Positions 1-8,243 of a DNA stretch of 64,000 nucleotides are shown one piece after another. The notes beneath the pieces are model-generated. The model had not been told where the DNA came from. It worked only from the letters and a program-made list of their open reading frames with translations, and ran no database searches. The position numbers and the translations under genes were made by a program. How positions within the stretch are numbered: position 1 is the first letter of the stretch; every line of letters begins with the position of its first letter. The stretch is from NCBI RefSeq assembly GCF_903645315.1, contig NZ_CAHJXL010000001.1:3298083-3362082 (forward strand), in the 5' to 3' direction. Source of the stretch: Victivallis sp. Marseille-Q1083 (lineage in GTDB: Bacteria; Verrucomicrobiota; Lentisphaeria; Victivallales; Victivallaceae).

Positions 1-3000
1 CTTTCTACCGGGCCGTGCTGGACGACCTGCCGGGTTACGTGTTCATCAAAGATGCGGATGACAATTTTCGTTATCTGTATATGAACCGGAACTGCGAACA
101 ACTGCCGGTGCAGGAAGCGACCGGCAACCTGGACGATGATATCCTTTTCGCCGGCGAAGCGGCGGATATCCGCGCACTGGATGCCGAAGTGATCCGTTCC
201 GGCAGGGAAAGCATCGATTTCCGGGTCATGCGGACGCGCGACGGCCGGAAAATTGAAATGAAAATCTGGAAGCGGCTGTTGATTCGAAACGGTTCCCGGC
301 TGCTGATCGGCATCAGTTCCGATATCACCTGCGAGCGGGAGCTGAAACGGCAACTGGCGGAACAGTTTCGCGAATTGGATGCTTCGCTGCAGGACGAACA
401 GAGTATCAACCGTTGTCTGTCTTTGCTGGCGACGACGGATGACTTCGATTCCTGCGCTCAGTTCATCCTGGAGGAACTCGGCAACCGTTCCGGGGCCGAC
501 CGCAGCGTTGCCTACCTGTTCGACCGGGAACGCCGGGAAGTCAAGCGGGCGCACGAATGGCGACGGGAAAATCTGCCGGTGTGGCCGTCGCGGGTTGAAG
601 TGTTCGGCGGGGAAAAGTTCGACTATTTTCGGCGGGAACTCCAGGAGCGGCGGGAAATTGTGGTCGGCGGCGCAATGCCGCCGCCGGCGGGCCTGGAATT
701 TCTGGCGGAACGGCTGCTCCGGCTTGGCGTGCATTCGATCATGATTGCCGGCATCTGGCTGAAAAATGAATTGACGGGCGTTATCTGTCTTTACCATATG
801 GATGAGGCGCACCCATTTGTCGGGGCCGACCGCCACCGCCTCCGTAACGCCTGCAACTTGTATGCGCTGCTGATGGAGCGGGAACTGCGATTGCAGGAAA
901 TCCAGGAAAGCAGTTCGTTGAAAGAGCAGATTTTCGCCAATATCGCGATGCCGGTGGTGATGTTCGATCTGGACTACAATATCGTGATGGTCAATCCGAC
1001 CGCCTGCGATGCGCTGAAACGCCCCGAAGCGGAAGTCGTCGGCCGGAAATGTTACGAAATGTTGTGCGATTGCGCCGCGCCGCCGCAGTGGTGTCCGCTG
1101 AAACGGGTTGCCGAGGAAAAACAGGCGGTCAGCATTGACTTTGCCGGACACGGCCGTCAATATCTCGTGACCGTGCAGCCGGTATTCGGCCGTGACGGCC
1201 GGATGATTTATGGCCTGGAAACCGCCGTCGATATTTTCGAGCAGTGGCGGCAGAAACAGGAGTTGACCATCAAGAACCTGCAACTGAACCGGGTTGCGGA
1301 GCTGGCGCGCATCACTTATTTCATCGGCGACGGCGAACTCGAGGTCAGGATCATCGGCGGCAACCGCGATATCGGTTTTTCCGGTTTCGAAGAGGCGCCG
1401 GTCAATTTGCTGCTGTGGACGATTCCCGAGGACCGGCCCGAATTGCAGCGGCAGCGCGATCTGATCGTTTCGGGACGACAGGACTACGCGGAACTGGTTT
1501 GCCGCTCCGATTCCAGCGGCATGCGCCGGACTTTCCGGCTGTTGGTGGCCAGGGATTGCGACAGCGGGTGCCATTTCGGTTTCATTCAGGATATCACTGC
1601 CGATATTGCGCTGGAGAATGAACACAAAGAATTGATCCGTTCCCTCGAGGGCTACGTGGAAAATGAGCGGGTTATGAATTCCTGTCTGTCGCAGATCATG
1701 CTGGAAGAGGATTTCGACCGGAATGTCGGCAGTATTCTGCGGATTATTGCCGCCCAACTGGGGGGCGACCGCGCCTGGCTGGGGACTTTCGACGAATTCG
1801 GGCGGAAGTTTGCGATAACCCACGAATGGTTCGACCAGGCGTTTTCGGCGCTGCTGGGACAGGTCGATTCCGGATTGACCGCCCAGTTTCTGCAGTGGTA
1901 CGGCCGGTTCCAATGCGATGGGCTGCTGATGGTCTCCGACACGGAGGACCGGGAGTTCGGCGACAGGCTGCGGAGCATCGGCTGCCGGACGTTGATCGGC
2001 GCTCCGATCTGGTTGGGCAACGAGCTCTACGGCATTCTCTGCATCGGGTTCCGGCGGGAAGGGCGGGCGTTTTCGGCCCAGGAGAAAAACATTCTGCGGT
2101 CGACGGCCCAGATTCTGGCTCTGGCCCAGACCCGCCAGCGCCAGTGTGAGACGGTGAGGACCTTGCATCTGCAGAGCCAGCTCATCATCAATGCGATTCC
2201 GATTCCGGTCCTGTTGTTCTCTGCCGATGGACAGCTGCTCTGCTGCAACCCGGCGGCCGGCGACCTTTGCGGCCGAAGCGTCGAAACGATGCAGCGCATG
2301 CCCTGCTTCAAAAATTTGTGCTGTTGCGAGAAAGTGCCGGATTATTGCCCGGTGTGGAACGCGATTCGCTCCGGCAAGCCTTGTTCCAGCCGTCTTTCGC
2401 TGCATCAGCGGGAATGTCTGATAGCGGCGACGCCGGTTCGCGGCCGGAACGGTGAAATCACCCATGTGCTGGAGACGGTGATCGATCTGACCGAGATTCA
2501 CGAGGGCAGGCGCAAGCTGGAGGAGGCGGTGCGGGCCGCCGACACGGCCAATACCGCCAAAAGTTCTTTTCTTGCCGCCATCAGCCATGAAATGCGCACG
2601 CCGCTGAGTTCGGTGATCGGATTTTCCGAACTGCTGCGGAACGATCAGTTGCCGCGGGCGGAACAACTCGAGTACATCGAGTCGATCCATCTGGCCGGCA
2701 ATGTGCTGCTGGCGCAGATCAACGATGTGATCGACCTGTCGAAACTCGAAGCCGGACAGTTGGAGATCGTTCCGCAGTGGCTGGACCTGGCCGCGTTGCT
2801 GCGGGAAGTCGAAGCGGCGGTCCGCCGGGTGTTCCAGGCGAAAGAACTGGAATTCGTTCTGGATTTTCCACCCGATTTGCCGCAGATGCAATTGGACGGA
2901 AGGCGGTTGCGGCAGATTCTGCTGAAACTGCTCGGAAATGCGGTGAAGTCGATGAAACCGGGCAAAGTGACGCTGGAGGTCCGTTTTCGTCCCGGAAGCG

Positions 3001-3746
3001 ACCGGCACGGCGACCTTTTCATCCGGTTGCAGGATACTTTCGCCGGAATTCCGGCGGAAGAGCTTGAAAAAATCTTCCAGCCCTACAACAGCCGGCTCGA
3101 CGCGGCGCGCAACAGCAGTACGCTCTTTGCTTTTGAACTCGGACTGCCGATTTGCCGGAAACTGCTGAATCTCATGGGCGGTTCCATCCGTGCCGAAAGT
3201 GAGGCCGGCCGGGGCGGCCGGTTCATCGTTGAGCTGCCGGGCCTGCCGTACCGTTCCGCGGCTGCGGCAAGCCTCCCCGCCGTTCCGGCTGCCCAACCGG
3301 TGGACGACCGGCTGCCGGCGGCGGATTCGGAGCCGCAGCTGCGCATTCTGGTGGTCGACGATGTGCCGATGAATCTCAAAGTATTGTCGGCGATTTTGCG
3401 GAAACTCAAGGCCCGGCCGATCGTGGCCCAGTCCGGCAGCGAAGCGCTGGAACTGCTGAAAAAAATTCAGGCCGATCTGGTGCTGACCGATTTGTGGATG
3501 CCGGGGATGAACGGCGATGAGCTTGCTGCCGCGATCCACCGTCTCGACGGCATGGCGAATATGACGATTTACGCAGTGACTGCCGATATGGAAGCCCGGA
3601 GCCACTTCGACGGGAAGGATTTTCACGATATTCTGCTCAAGCCCATTACGCTCGACGGGCTGCAGAAATTGCTTGAGCGGGTTCGCCGGAGTGATGATCC
3701 TCCGCACGGCTCCTCGTCAGACCGGGTTGCGGTGGTTGCTGGATAA
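1..3746 (+). CDS. Hybrid sensor histidine kinase, PAS/GAF-rich, degenerate ATPase domain (5' partial)
   Basis: The frame is open to the window edge and PAS-like residues (FYRAV) precede the first possible start (GTG at 15), so the true start lies upstream. Numbered from that GTG I read PAS (about 1-105), GAF (125-290), PAS (305-410), a PAS-like stretch (430-540), GAF (555-715), PAS (725-830), HisKA with His858 in SHEMRTP, an ATPase domain (950-1065) and a receiver with Asp1159 in TDLWMPGMNG. Two PAS domains carry C-x4-C-x-C-x6-C-P (Cys346-360 and 764-778). The ATPase domain keeps the N-box Asn (LLGNAVK) but reads DTFAGI where DTGIGI is expected (about 1007) and FAFELGL where GTGLGL is expected (about 1038), so ATP binding is doubtful. 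No HPt or DNA-binding output domain is present. The next gene is a paralogue in the same transcription unit. Confidence 0.9.
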   Translation, partial: FYRAVLDDLPGYVFIKDADDNFRYLYMNRNCEQLPVQEATGNLDDDILFAGEAADIRALDAEVIRSGRESIDFRVMRTRDGRKIEMKIWKRLLIRNGSRLLIGISSDITCERELKRQLAEQFRELDASLQDEQSINRCLSLLATTDDFDSCAQFILEELGNRSGADRSVAYLFDRERREVKRAHEWRRENLPVWPSRVEVFGGEKFDYFRRELQERREIVVGGAMPPPAGLEFLAERLLRLGVHSIMIAGIWLKNELTGVICLYHMDEAHPFVGADRHRLRNACNLYALLMERELRLQEIQESSSLKEQIFANIAMPVVMFDLDYNIVMVNPTACDALKRPEAEVVGRKCYEMLCDCAAPPQWCPLKRVAEEKQAVSIDFAGHGRQYLVTVQPVFGRDGRMIYGLETAVDIFEQWRQKQELTIKNLQLNRVAELARITYFIGDGELEVRIIGGNRDIGFSGFEEAPVNLLLWTIPEDRPELQRQRDLIVSGRQDYAELVCRSDSSGMRRTFRLLVARDCDSGCHFGFIQDITADIALENEHKELIRSLEGYVENERVMNSCLSQIMLEEDFDRNVGSILRIIAAQLGGDRAWLGTFDEFGRKFAITHEWFDQAFSALLGQVDSGLTAQFLQWYGRFQCDGLLMVSDTEDREFGDRLRSIGCRTLIGAPIWLGNELYGILCIGFRREGRAFSAQEKNILRSTAQILALAQTRQRQCETVRTLHLQSQLIINAIPIPVLLFSADGQLLCCNPAAGDLCGRSVETMQRMPCFKNLCCCEKVPDYCPVWNAIRSGKPCSSRLSLHQRECLIAATPVRGRNGEITHVLETVIDLTEIHEGRRKLEEAVRAADTANTAKSSFLAAISHEMRTPLSSVIGFSELLRNDQLPRAEQLEYIESIHLAGNVLLAQINDVIDLSKLEAGQLEIVPQWLDLAALLREVEAAVRRVFQAKELEFVLDFPPDLPQMQLDGRRLRQILLKLLGNAVKSMKPGKVTLEVRFRPGSDRHGDLFIRLQDTFAGIPAEELEKIFQPYNSRLDAARNSSTLFAFELGLPICRKLLNLMGGSIRAESEAGRGGRFIVELPGLPYRSAAAASLPAVPAAQPVDDRLPAADSEPQLRILVVDDVPMNLKVLSAILRKLKARPIVAQSGSEALELLKKIQADLVLTDLWMPGMNGDELAAAIHRLDGMANMTIYAVTADMEARSHFDGKDFHDILLKPITLDGLQKLLERVRRSDDPPHGSSSDRVAVVAG

Positions 3747-3761
3747 GGAAAGGTGTTTTTG

Positions 3762-6700
3762 ATGTACGGTAAAAAACGGTTGTGGCTCCGGCTGTTGGCG
3801 AGCCTGGGGACGGGCTGCCTCGGCTTGACGGTGTACGCGGGGGCGGGAGATGATCAGGTTTTTCGAACGGCGTCTGCCGGCGTTCCGCTTTGGGTAACGA
3901 ATGAAACAGGATGGGTTGTCGCGGCCGTCATGGCTGTGCTGGCCGTGTCGGCCGGAACGGGATGCCTGTTACTCTGTCTGAAGGGCAACCGGCGTCTGAA
4001 GATGATTTTGGAGGCAATGCCCATCCACGTCGGCATTACCGACCGTTCCGGCAAGATTTACTTTTTCAGGGCCCGGCTTCCCGACGGCGCCGGTCCGCTC
4101 CGTTCGCTGCAGGATCTGCCTGAAACGATCTTGAAGATTTTTGAAGAGCCGATCAGGCAGGTGTTGGAAGACGGTCGATCCCGACGGGTCGAATATGTTT
4201 ATCAGGGCCGGTGGCGCCGGGCGGAATTCGTCCGGCTGCCGAAGAAAGGATATGGCGTTGCGACGGTTCTGGGCATCTCTTTCGATGTCGATGAGCTCCA
4301 CACCCTGACCGAACAGTTCCGGCTGATGCTGAAATCCATCGGCGACGGCATCGTCGCCGTGGATGCGCAGGGGCATATCATGCTGGTAAATCAGGTTGCG
4401 GCGCGGCTGATCGGCCTTCCGCGCGAAGAATTGGTCGGCAAATCGTTCGACGAGTCGGTCCGCCTGATGGGGGCGGCGGACGGGAATGGCGCCGAAGCCC
4501 CGTCCCGCCGGCCGATCGGGCTTGCGCAGACGATCGAGTTTCGCGAGCCGGTTACCCTGGCCGCTCCGAACGGGGAATGTCATGTCGCCGTCACTGCCGC
4601 TCCGGTTCGGGATGAGGCGGGCAAGGGGGCCGGCGCGATACTGGTTTTCCGGGATATCACCGCCAATGTGGAAAAGGAGCGCAAGCTGAACGAGGCCAAC
4701 CAGCTTTTGCAGGCGATCCAGGACAATCTGCCCTGCGCATTTTTCGTCAAGAATGTGGATGACGACTTCCGCTACCTGATGTGTAACCGGAGTTATGCGG
4801 CGTTCCTGGGCACCGACAGCGCCGGAATCATCGGCAGGACGGACGCCGAATTGTATGACGACCCTGCGAATGTCGAAGCCTGCCGCCGCAGCGATCTGAT
4901 TGCGCTGGAGCGCGGCGAAGGGGACAACAACGAAACCGTGACCGGAAAGGATGGCGGCAAGTACATTTTCCGCTGTATCAAAAGTTCTCTGACCAGGTCC
5001 GACGGCACCCGGCTCCTGCTCGGCTTGTGCATCGACATCACGCAGCAGGAGCGGCTGGAAAAAGAACGCGAAAAATTGCTGGAAAACCTGAAAAGCTATG
5101 TGGAACAGGAAAAACTGCTGAACCGGATCTGGGCGCGGCTGATGACCAAACTGGACGACCAGGAGGTGTTCACCGAAATTTTGAGGACGATCGTCGGCTT
5201 CATGGGAGCATATACCGGTTATATTTACCGTTCCGATTTTTCGATCGGCAAGGATATCGCCTATGCGGCTTTCGAAGAGGACGCTTCGCTGGAAATTCCT
5301 TTGGAGGATTATCCGGAAATGCCGATTGTGCCGGAGGCCGTCTGGTTCCAGAAGACCATGAATCACGAAATCTGGGAAGTGACGGATACTGAAACCGAGG
5401 AAGCCAGGCGCATCCAGGGCGAATGGAACCGGCATATGCCGGCGCTCGGCGTCCGGGCGCTGTGTGGAATCGGCCTCTGGCTGAACGGCAAATACTGGGG
5501 ATACATCGGTTTCGCTTTCCGCGCGCCGCATGAACCGCTGTCCGCCCAGCAGAAGTTTCTGCTGATTTCGATGGCCCATATCGCGGAGATTTTCCTCGAG
5601 CGCAAGCGGAGCCGGCAGGATCTTGACCGCAGCGAATATGAAAAACACCTGATTCTGGACACCATGAACATTCCGATCATGCTGTTCAATCCGGACATGC
5701 AACTGATCCGCTGCAACAATGCCGCCCTGGCAATCGCCGGAAAGTCGGAAGAGGAGGTTTACCGCCTCGGCTGCCAGGAGGTTTTCTGCGGCGAAAAGTG
5801 CCGTTCCCGGGATTGCCCGGTGCGGCGAACCCATGACGACCTCATGGTGCACACCCGCGAGTTGCACCTGAAGGATCGCGATTATCTTCTGCGCGCCAAT
5901 CCGATCGTCATCGACGGCAAACTGGTTTACATTATGAAAACCATGCTCGATGTGACCGAATTCAACGCGATTCAGAAGAAACTGACGACCGCGCTGCAGG
6001 AGGCGCAGGCGGCCAGCAAGGCCAAGAGCTATTTCCTCGCCACCATGAGTCATGAAATCCGCACGCCGCTGAATGCCGTCATCGGCTTTTCGGAGTTGTT
6101 GAAAGGCGGCGACCTGTCGCCGGAAGAGCAGATGGAATACCTCGATTCGATCAATCTGGCCGGCAATTCGCTGCTCCGGCTGATCAATGACGTACTTGAT
6201 CTTTCGAAACTGGAATCCGAACAGATGGTGCTGATGCTCCAGCCGACCGATCTTTCGGCGCTGTTCCGGGAAATTCAGGCGGTGTTCCAATATAAAGTCC
6301 AGGAGAAGAAACTGTTTTTCCGAATGGATTGTCCGAATGGCCTGCCGTTGCTCAAGGTGGACAATCTCCGGTTGCGCCAGATTTTACTCAACCTGATCGG
6401 CAACGCCGTGAAATTCTCCGAACAGGGAGGAATCACCCTTGCCGCCGACTTCCGCCCGGGCAGGGATGCGGCGCGGGGAACTCTTTTCATCCAGGTTCGC
6501 GATACCGGGATCGGCATCGCGGAGGAGGCCCGGCACCGGATCTTCAAACCCTTCGTGCAAAGCGATACGATCCGCGACACCCATGTTTATGGCGGCACCG
6601 GCCTGGGGCTGGCCATCTGCCACCGGCTGGCGGAGCGGATGAACGGTAAAATCATGCTTGAAAGCGAAGTCGGCAAAGGAAGCTGTTTTATCGTCCGGCT

Positions 6701-7163
6701 CGATGAGGTCGAACCGGTGACGGACAGCGGCGAACGGCCGGCGGCGGCGTGCGCGGAAGCGCCGACGGATTTGCAGAAGCTGCGCCTGCTTCTGGTCGAT
6801 GATGTGCCCATGAACCTCAAAGTGCTTGCCGCTATGCTGCGTAAGCTTGATGTGGAAAGCGTCTGCGCCGGGTCCGGCGGGGAAGCATTGAATATCCTGC
6901 AGGACGACCGGAATTTCGAAGTCGTTCTGACCGATCTGTGGATGCCGGGGATGAACGGCGTGGAGCTGGCGAAAAAAATTCGTCAAAACCCGTTGACCGC
7001 CCGCCTTCCGGTGATTGCGGTCACCGCCGATGCCGAATCGCGGGACAATTTCGCCATCGAACATTTTGCCGGCCTCCTGCTGAAGCCGGTCACGCTGGAA
7101 AAACTCAATGAAATTCTCGATAAATTTCATAAAAAAGCAACGGAAGCCGTTCCGGGCGCCTGA
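3762..7163 (+). CDS. Hybrid sensor histidine kinase, membrane-anchored, intact catalytic domain
   Basis: Paralogue of the preceding kinase, 15 bp downstream. I place the start at ATG 3762 because AAGGAAAGG (3745-3753) sits 8 nt upstream; a GTG at 3753 would lie inside that ribosome site. Two hydrophobic segments near the N-terminus (about 8-28 and 45-70) suggest membrane anchoring. Then follow PAS (about 180-300), PAS (315-430), GAF (450-620), PAS with cysteines 671, 676, 680 and 685, HisKA with His764 in SHEIRTP, a complete ATPase domain (LIGNAVKFSE, DTGIGIAEE, GTGLGLAIC) and a receiver with Asp1058 in TDLWMPGMNG. Expected role: autophosphorylation and relay to its own receiver. Signal and downstream partner are unknown; no separate regulator or HPt gene follows. 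Pairing with the degenerate upstream kinase suggests hetero-oligomeric control, which is inference. Confidence 0.93.
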   Translation: MYGKKRLWLRLLASLGTGCLGLTVYAGAGDDQVFRTASAGVPLWVTNETGWVVAAVMAVLAVSAGTGCLLLCLKGNRRLKMILEAMPIHVGITDRSGKIYFFRARLPDGAGPLRSLQDLPETILKIFEEPIRQVLEDGRSRRVEYVYQGRWRRAEFVRLPKKGYGVATVLGISFDVDELHTLTEQFRLMLKSIGDGIVAVDAQGHIMLVNQVAARLIGLPREELVGKSFDESVRLMGAADGNGAEAPSRRPIGLAQTIEFREPVTLAAPNGECHVAVTAAPVRDEAGKGAGAILVFRDITANVEKERKLNEANQLLQAIQDNLPCAFFVKNVDDDFRYLMCNRSYAAFLGTDSAGIIGRTDAELYDDPANVEACRRSDLIALERGEGDNNETVTGKDGGKYIFRCIKSSLTRSDGTRLLLGLCIDITQQERLEKEREKLLENLKSYVEQEKLLNRIWARLMTKLDDQEVFTEILRTIVGFMGAYTGYIYRSDFSIGKDIAYAAFEEDASLEIPLEDYPEMPIVPEAVWFQKTMNHEIWEVTDTETEEARRIQGEWNRHMPALGVRALCGIGLWLNGKYWGYIGFAFRAPHEPLSAQQKFLLISMAHIAEIFLERKRSRQDLDRSEYEKHLILDTMNIPIMLFNPDMQLIRCNNAALAIAGKSEEEVYRLGCQEVFCGEKCRSRDCPVRRTHDDLMVHTRELHLKDRDYLLRANPIVIDGKLVYIMKTMLDVTEFNAIQKKLTTALQEAQAASKAKSYFLATMSHEIRTPLNAVIGFSELLKGGDLSPEEQMEYLDSINLAGNSLLRLINDVLDLSKLESEQMVLMLQPTDLSALFREIQAVFQYKVQEKKLFFRMDCPNGLPLLKVDNLRLRQILLNLIGNAVKFSEQGGITLAADFRPGRDAARGTLFIQVRDTGIGIAEEARHRIFKPFVQSDTIRDTHVYGGTGLGLAICHRLAERMNGKIMLESEVGKGSCFIVRLDEVEPVTDSGERPAAACAEAPTDLQKLRLLLVDDVPMNLKVLAAMLRKLDVESVCAGSGGEALNILQDDRNFEVVLTDLWMPGMNGVELAKKIRQNPLTARLPVIAVTADAESRDNFAIEHFAGLLLKPVTLEKLNEILDKFHKKATEAVPGA

Positions 7164-7268
7164 CGGAACTGCTGTTTTCGCTTTCGAATGGGAAACGGGC
7201 GGCAAACTTGCCGGTTGCGGGAGATGCCGGGATGAAACAGAGTCGGATGGCTCTGGTGGCCGCCCGGA

Positions 7269-7646
7269 TTATTTCAAGCAGGTTCCCGCCAGCAGGATTC
7301 CGCCTGCGGCGGCGAGAATGCCGGTGACGTTCTGCAGGGAAACGTTCAAAGCGAATTTGATATACTGTTCGTTGAGCAGATAACGGGCGCTTTCGAGGGC
7401 GAAGGTGCTGAAGGTGGTAAATGCGCCGAAAAAGCCGATGAACAGGATGGGGAAATAAGCTTCGTAATGCTGAAATTTCGTCCGGCAGAGCACCAGGCAA
7501 AAGCCGGCCAGAAAGGCGCCGGCAACATTGACGGCAAGCGTTCCCCAGGGAAATCCGGGCAGTAAATGATTGATGGCGCGCGTACATCCGTACCGGATGA
7601 CGGTTCCGGCAAAACCGGCCAGTCCGGCCAGCAGCAATATCTTCAT
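7269..7646 (-). CDS. fluC: Fluoride efflux channel FluC/CrcB
   Basis: A 125-residue hydrophobic protein with four predicted membrane helices, the normal size for the FluC/CrcB family, which form dimeric fluoride-specific channels in the inner membrane. Family motifs visible are GFAGTVIRYG near the N-terminus, WGTLAVNVAGAFLAGF in helix 2 and GFFGAFTTFSTFALE in helix 3, including the TTFSTF stretch that lines the fluoride path. I start it at the ATG at 7646, which follows GGGAGG with a 4-nt spacer; the open frame continues upstream to 7718 but that part falls in the leader RNA. The gene is monocistronic and convergent with the kinase pair. The leader carries a fluoride-riboswitch-like element. 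Confidence 0.93.
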   Translation of the reverse strand: MKILLLAGLAGFAGTVIRYGCTRAINHLLPGFPWGTLAVNVAGAFLAGFCLVLCRTKFQHYEAYFPILFIGFFGAFTTFSTFALESARYLLNEQYIKFALNVSLQNVTGILAAAGGILLAGTCLK

Positions 7647-7694
7647 ACGGCCTCCCGAGAGGGGGCGGCAATGAAAAAGCCGACACCCTGTTTG

Positions 7695-7761
7695 TTTTAT
7701 GGAAATCACCAGCCGCAACCGGCCGTTCGGCGTAACGCCGGAAGGAGAACTTCATTTCCCT
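7695..7761 (-). promoter_or_regulatory. Fluoride riboswitch (crcB motif) upstream of fluC
   Basis: Read on the minus strand from 7761 to 7695, the leader matches the crcB/fluoride motif. AATGAAGTT (P1 5' strand) pairs with GATTTC, where P1 closes. AACGGCC and GGCTGGTG correspond to the conserved AAAC-GCC and GGCTGATG. AGGGA at the 5' end can form the pseudoknot with the TCTCCTT that follows P1. A perfect extra hairpin (CGGCG-TTA-CGCCG) sits between the pseudoknot strand and AACGGCC, where the motif allows insertions. Between aptamer and start codon, CCTC-TCGG-GAGG can fold over the GGGAGG ribosome site, which suggests translational control. Recognised by eye, not by covariance search. Confidence 0.75.
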
Positions 7762-8186
7762 GTGCGGGAATAATATACATGCCGGCCGGGGGGCGTTCAA
7801 GGATACGGTCGAATTTTCTACCGGCTCGGAAGGCGCATGGCTTGCCGTGATATTTCTTCCGGGCTTGTCAGGCGTTGTCGGCTGTGGCAAATAAATATTC
7901 ATTATTTCGGCAAACCAGACCGGACGGATCGGCACGCCGGCAACTGGTCTGCAACTGCTGTAAATTCGGCATTCTCGACCTGAAATATACGAGCTGGGGA
8001 AATTTGGAAAGCCTGGGGATGGTAAACGGATCACTGAAAGCAAAGCGTTGCGGCGTGCCTGAGGCCGCCGGAGCGGACCAAGGAGGTTCCGGCGCGTTTC
8101 GCCGGCGTCAATGTCATCCCGGGGCTGCTTTATTGTGGTATTAGCAGGGGCGGAAGAGAAAAATCCGGCTTTTTTGCAGTTGCCTA
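7762..8186. other. Intergenic region between fluC leader and GntR promoter
   Basis: About 425 bp between two divergent genes. Short open frames exist, for example 89 codons at 7875-8144 on the plus strand, but none has a convincing ribosome site, a recognisable product or the codon pattern of its neighbours. I see no tRNA, strong hairpin or repeat. The fluC promoter should lie in the first part of this stretch. Confidence 0.5.
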
Positions 8187-8215
8187 TTGACTTTTGCGTG
8201 GTTTTGTGGTATCAT
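8187..8215 (+). promoter_or_regulatory. Sigma-70-type promoter of the GntR-family regulator
   Basis: TTGACT (8187-8192) and TATCAT (8210-8215) are separated by exactly 17 bp, about 30 bp upstream of the ATG at 8244. This is one of the best promoter matches in the window. The -10 box overlaps an inverted repeat. Confidence 0.75.
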
Positions 8216-8230
8216 ATCAATATGACAACA
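8207..8230. promoter_or_regulatory. Palindromic operator overlapping the -10 box
   Basis: CATAT-CA-ATATG (8213-8224) is a perfect inverted repeat. Extending outward, TGGTATCATAT matches the reverse complement of the right half at 9 of 11 positions. It overlaps the -10 element and likely start site of the regulator gene, so autoregulation by the encoded GntR-type protein is the simplest reading (inference). Confidence 0.6.
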
Positions 8231-8243
8231 TGGGGGTCGGACG

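Noticed and set aside
3969-6290. Minus-strand open frame of about 773 codons opposite the second kinase
   Set aside because: Antisense shadow of a kinase with intact, ordered domains.
7200-7213. CGGCAA-AC-TTGCCG between the second kinase and fluC as a terminator
   Set aside because: Loop of two bases and no T-run on either strand.
7875-8144. 89-codon plus-strand open frame upstream of the GntR gene
   Set aside because: No ribosome site, no recognisable product; overlaps the region expected to hold divergent promoters.
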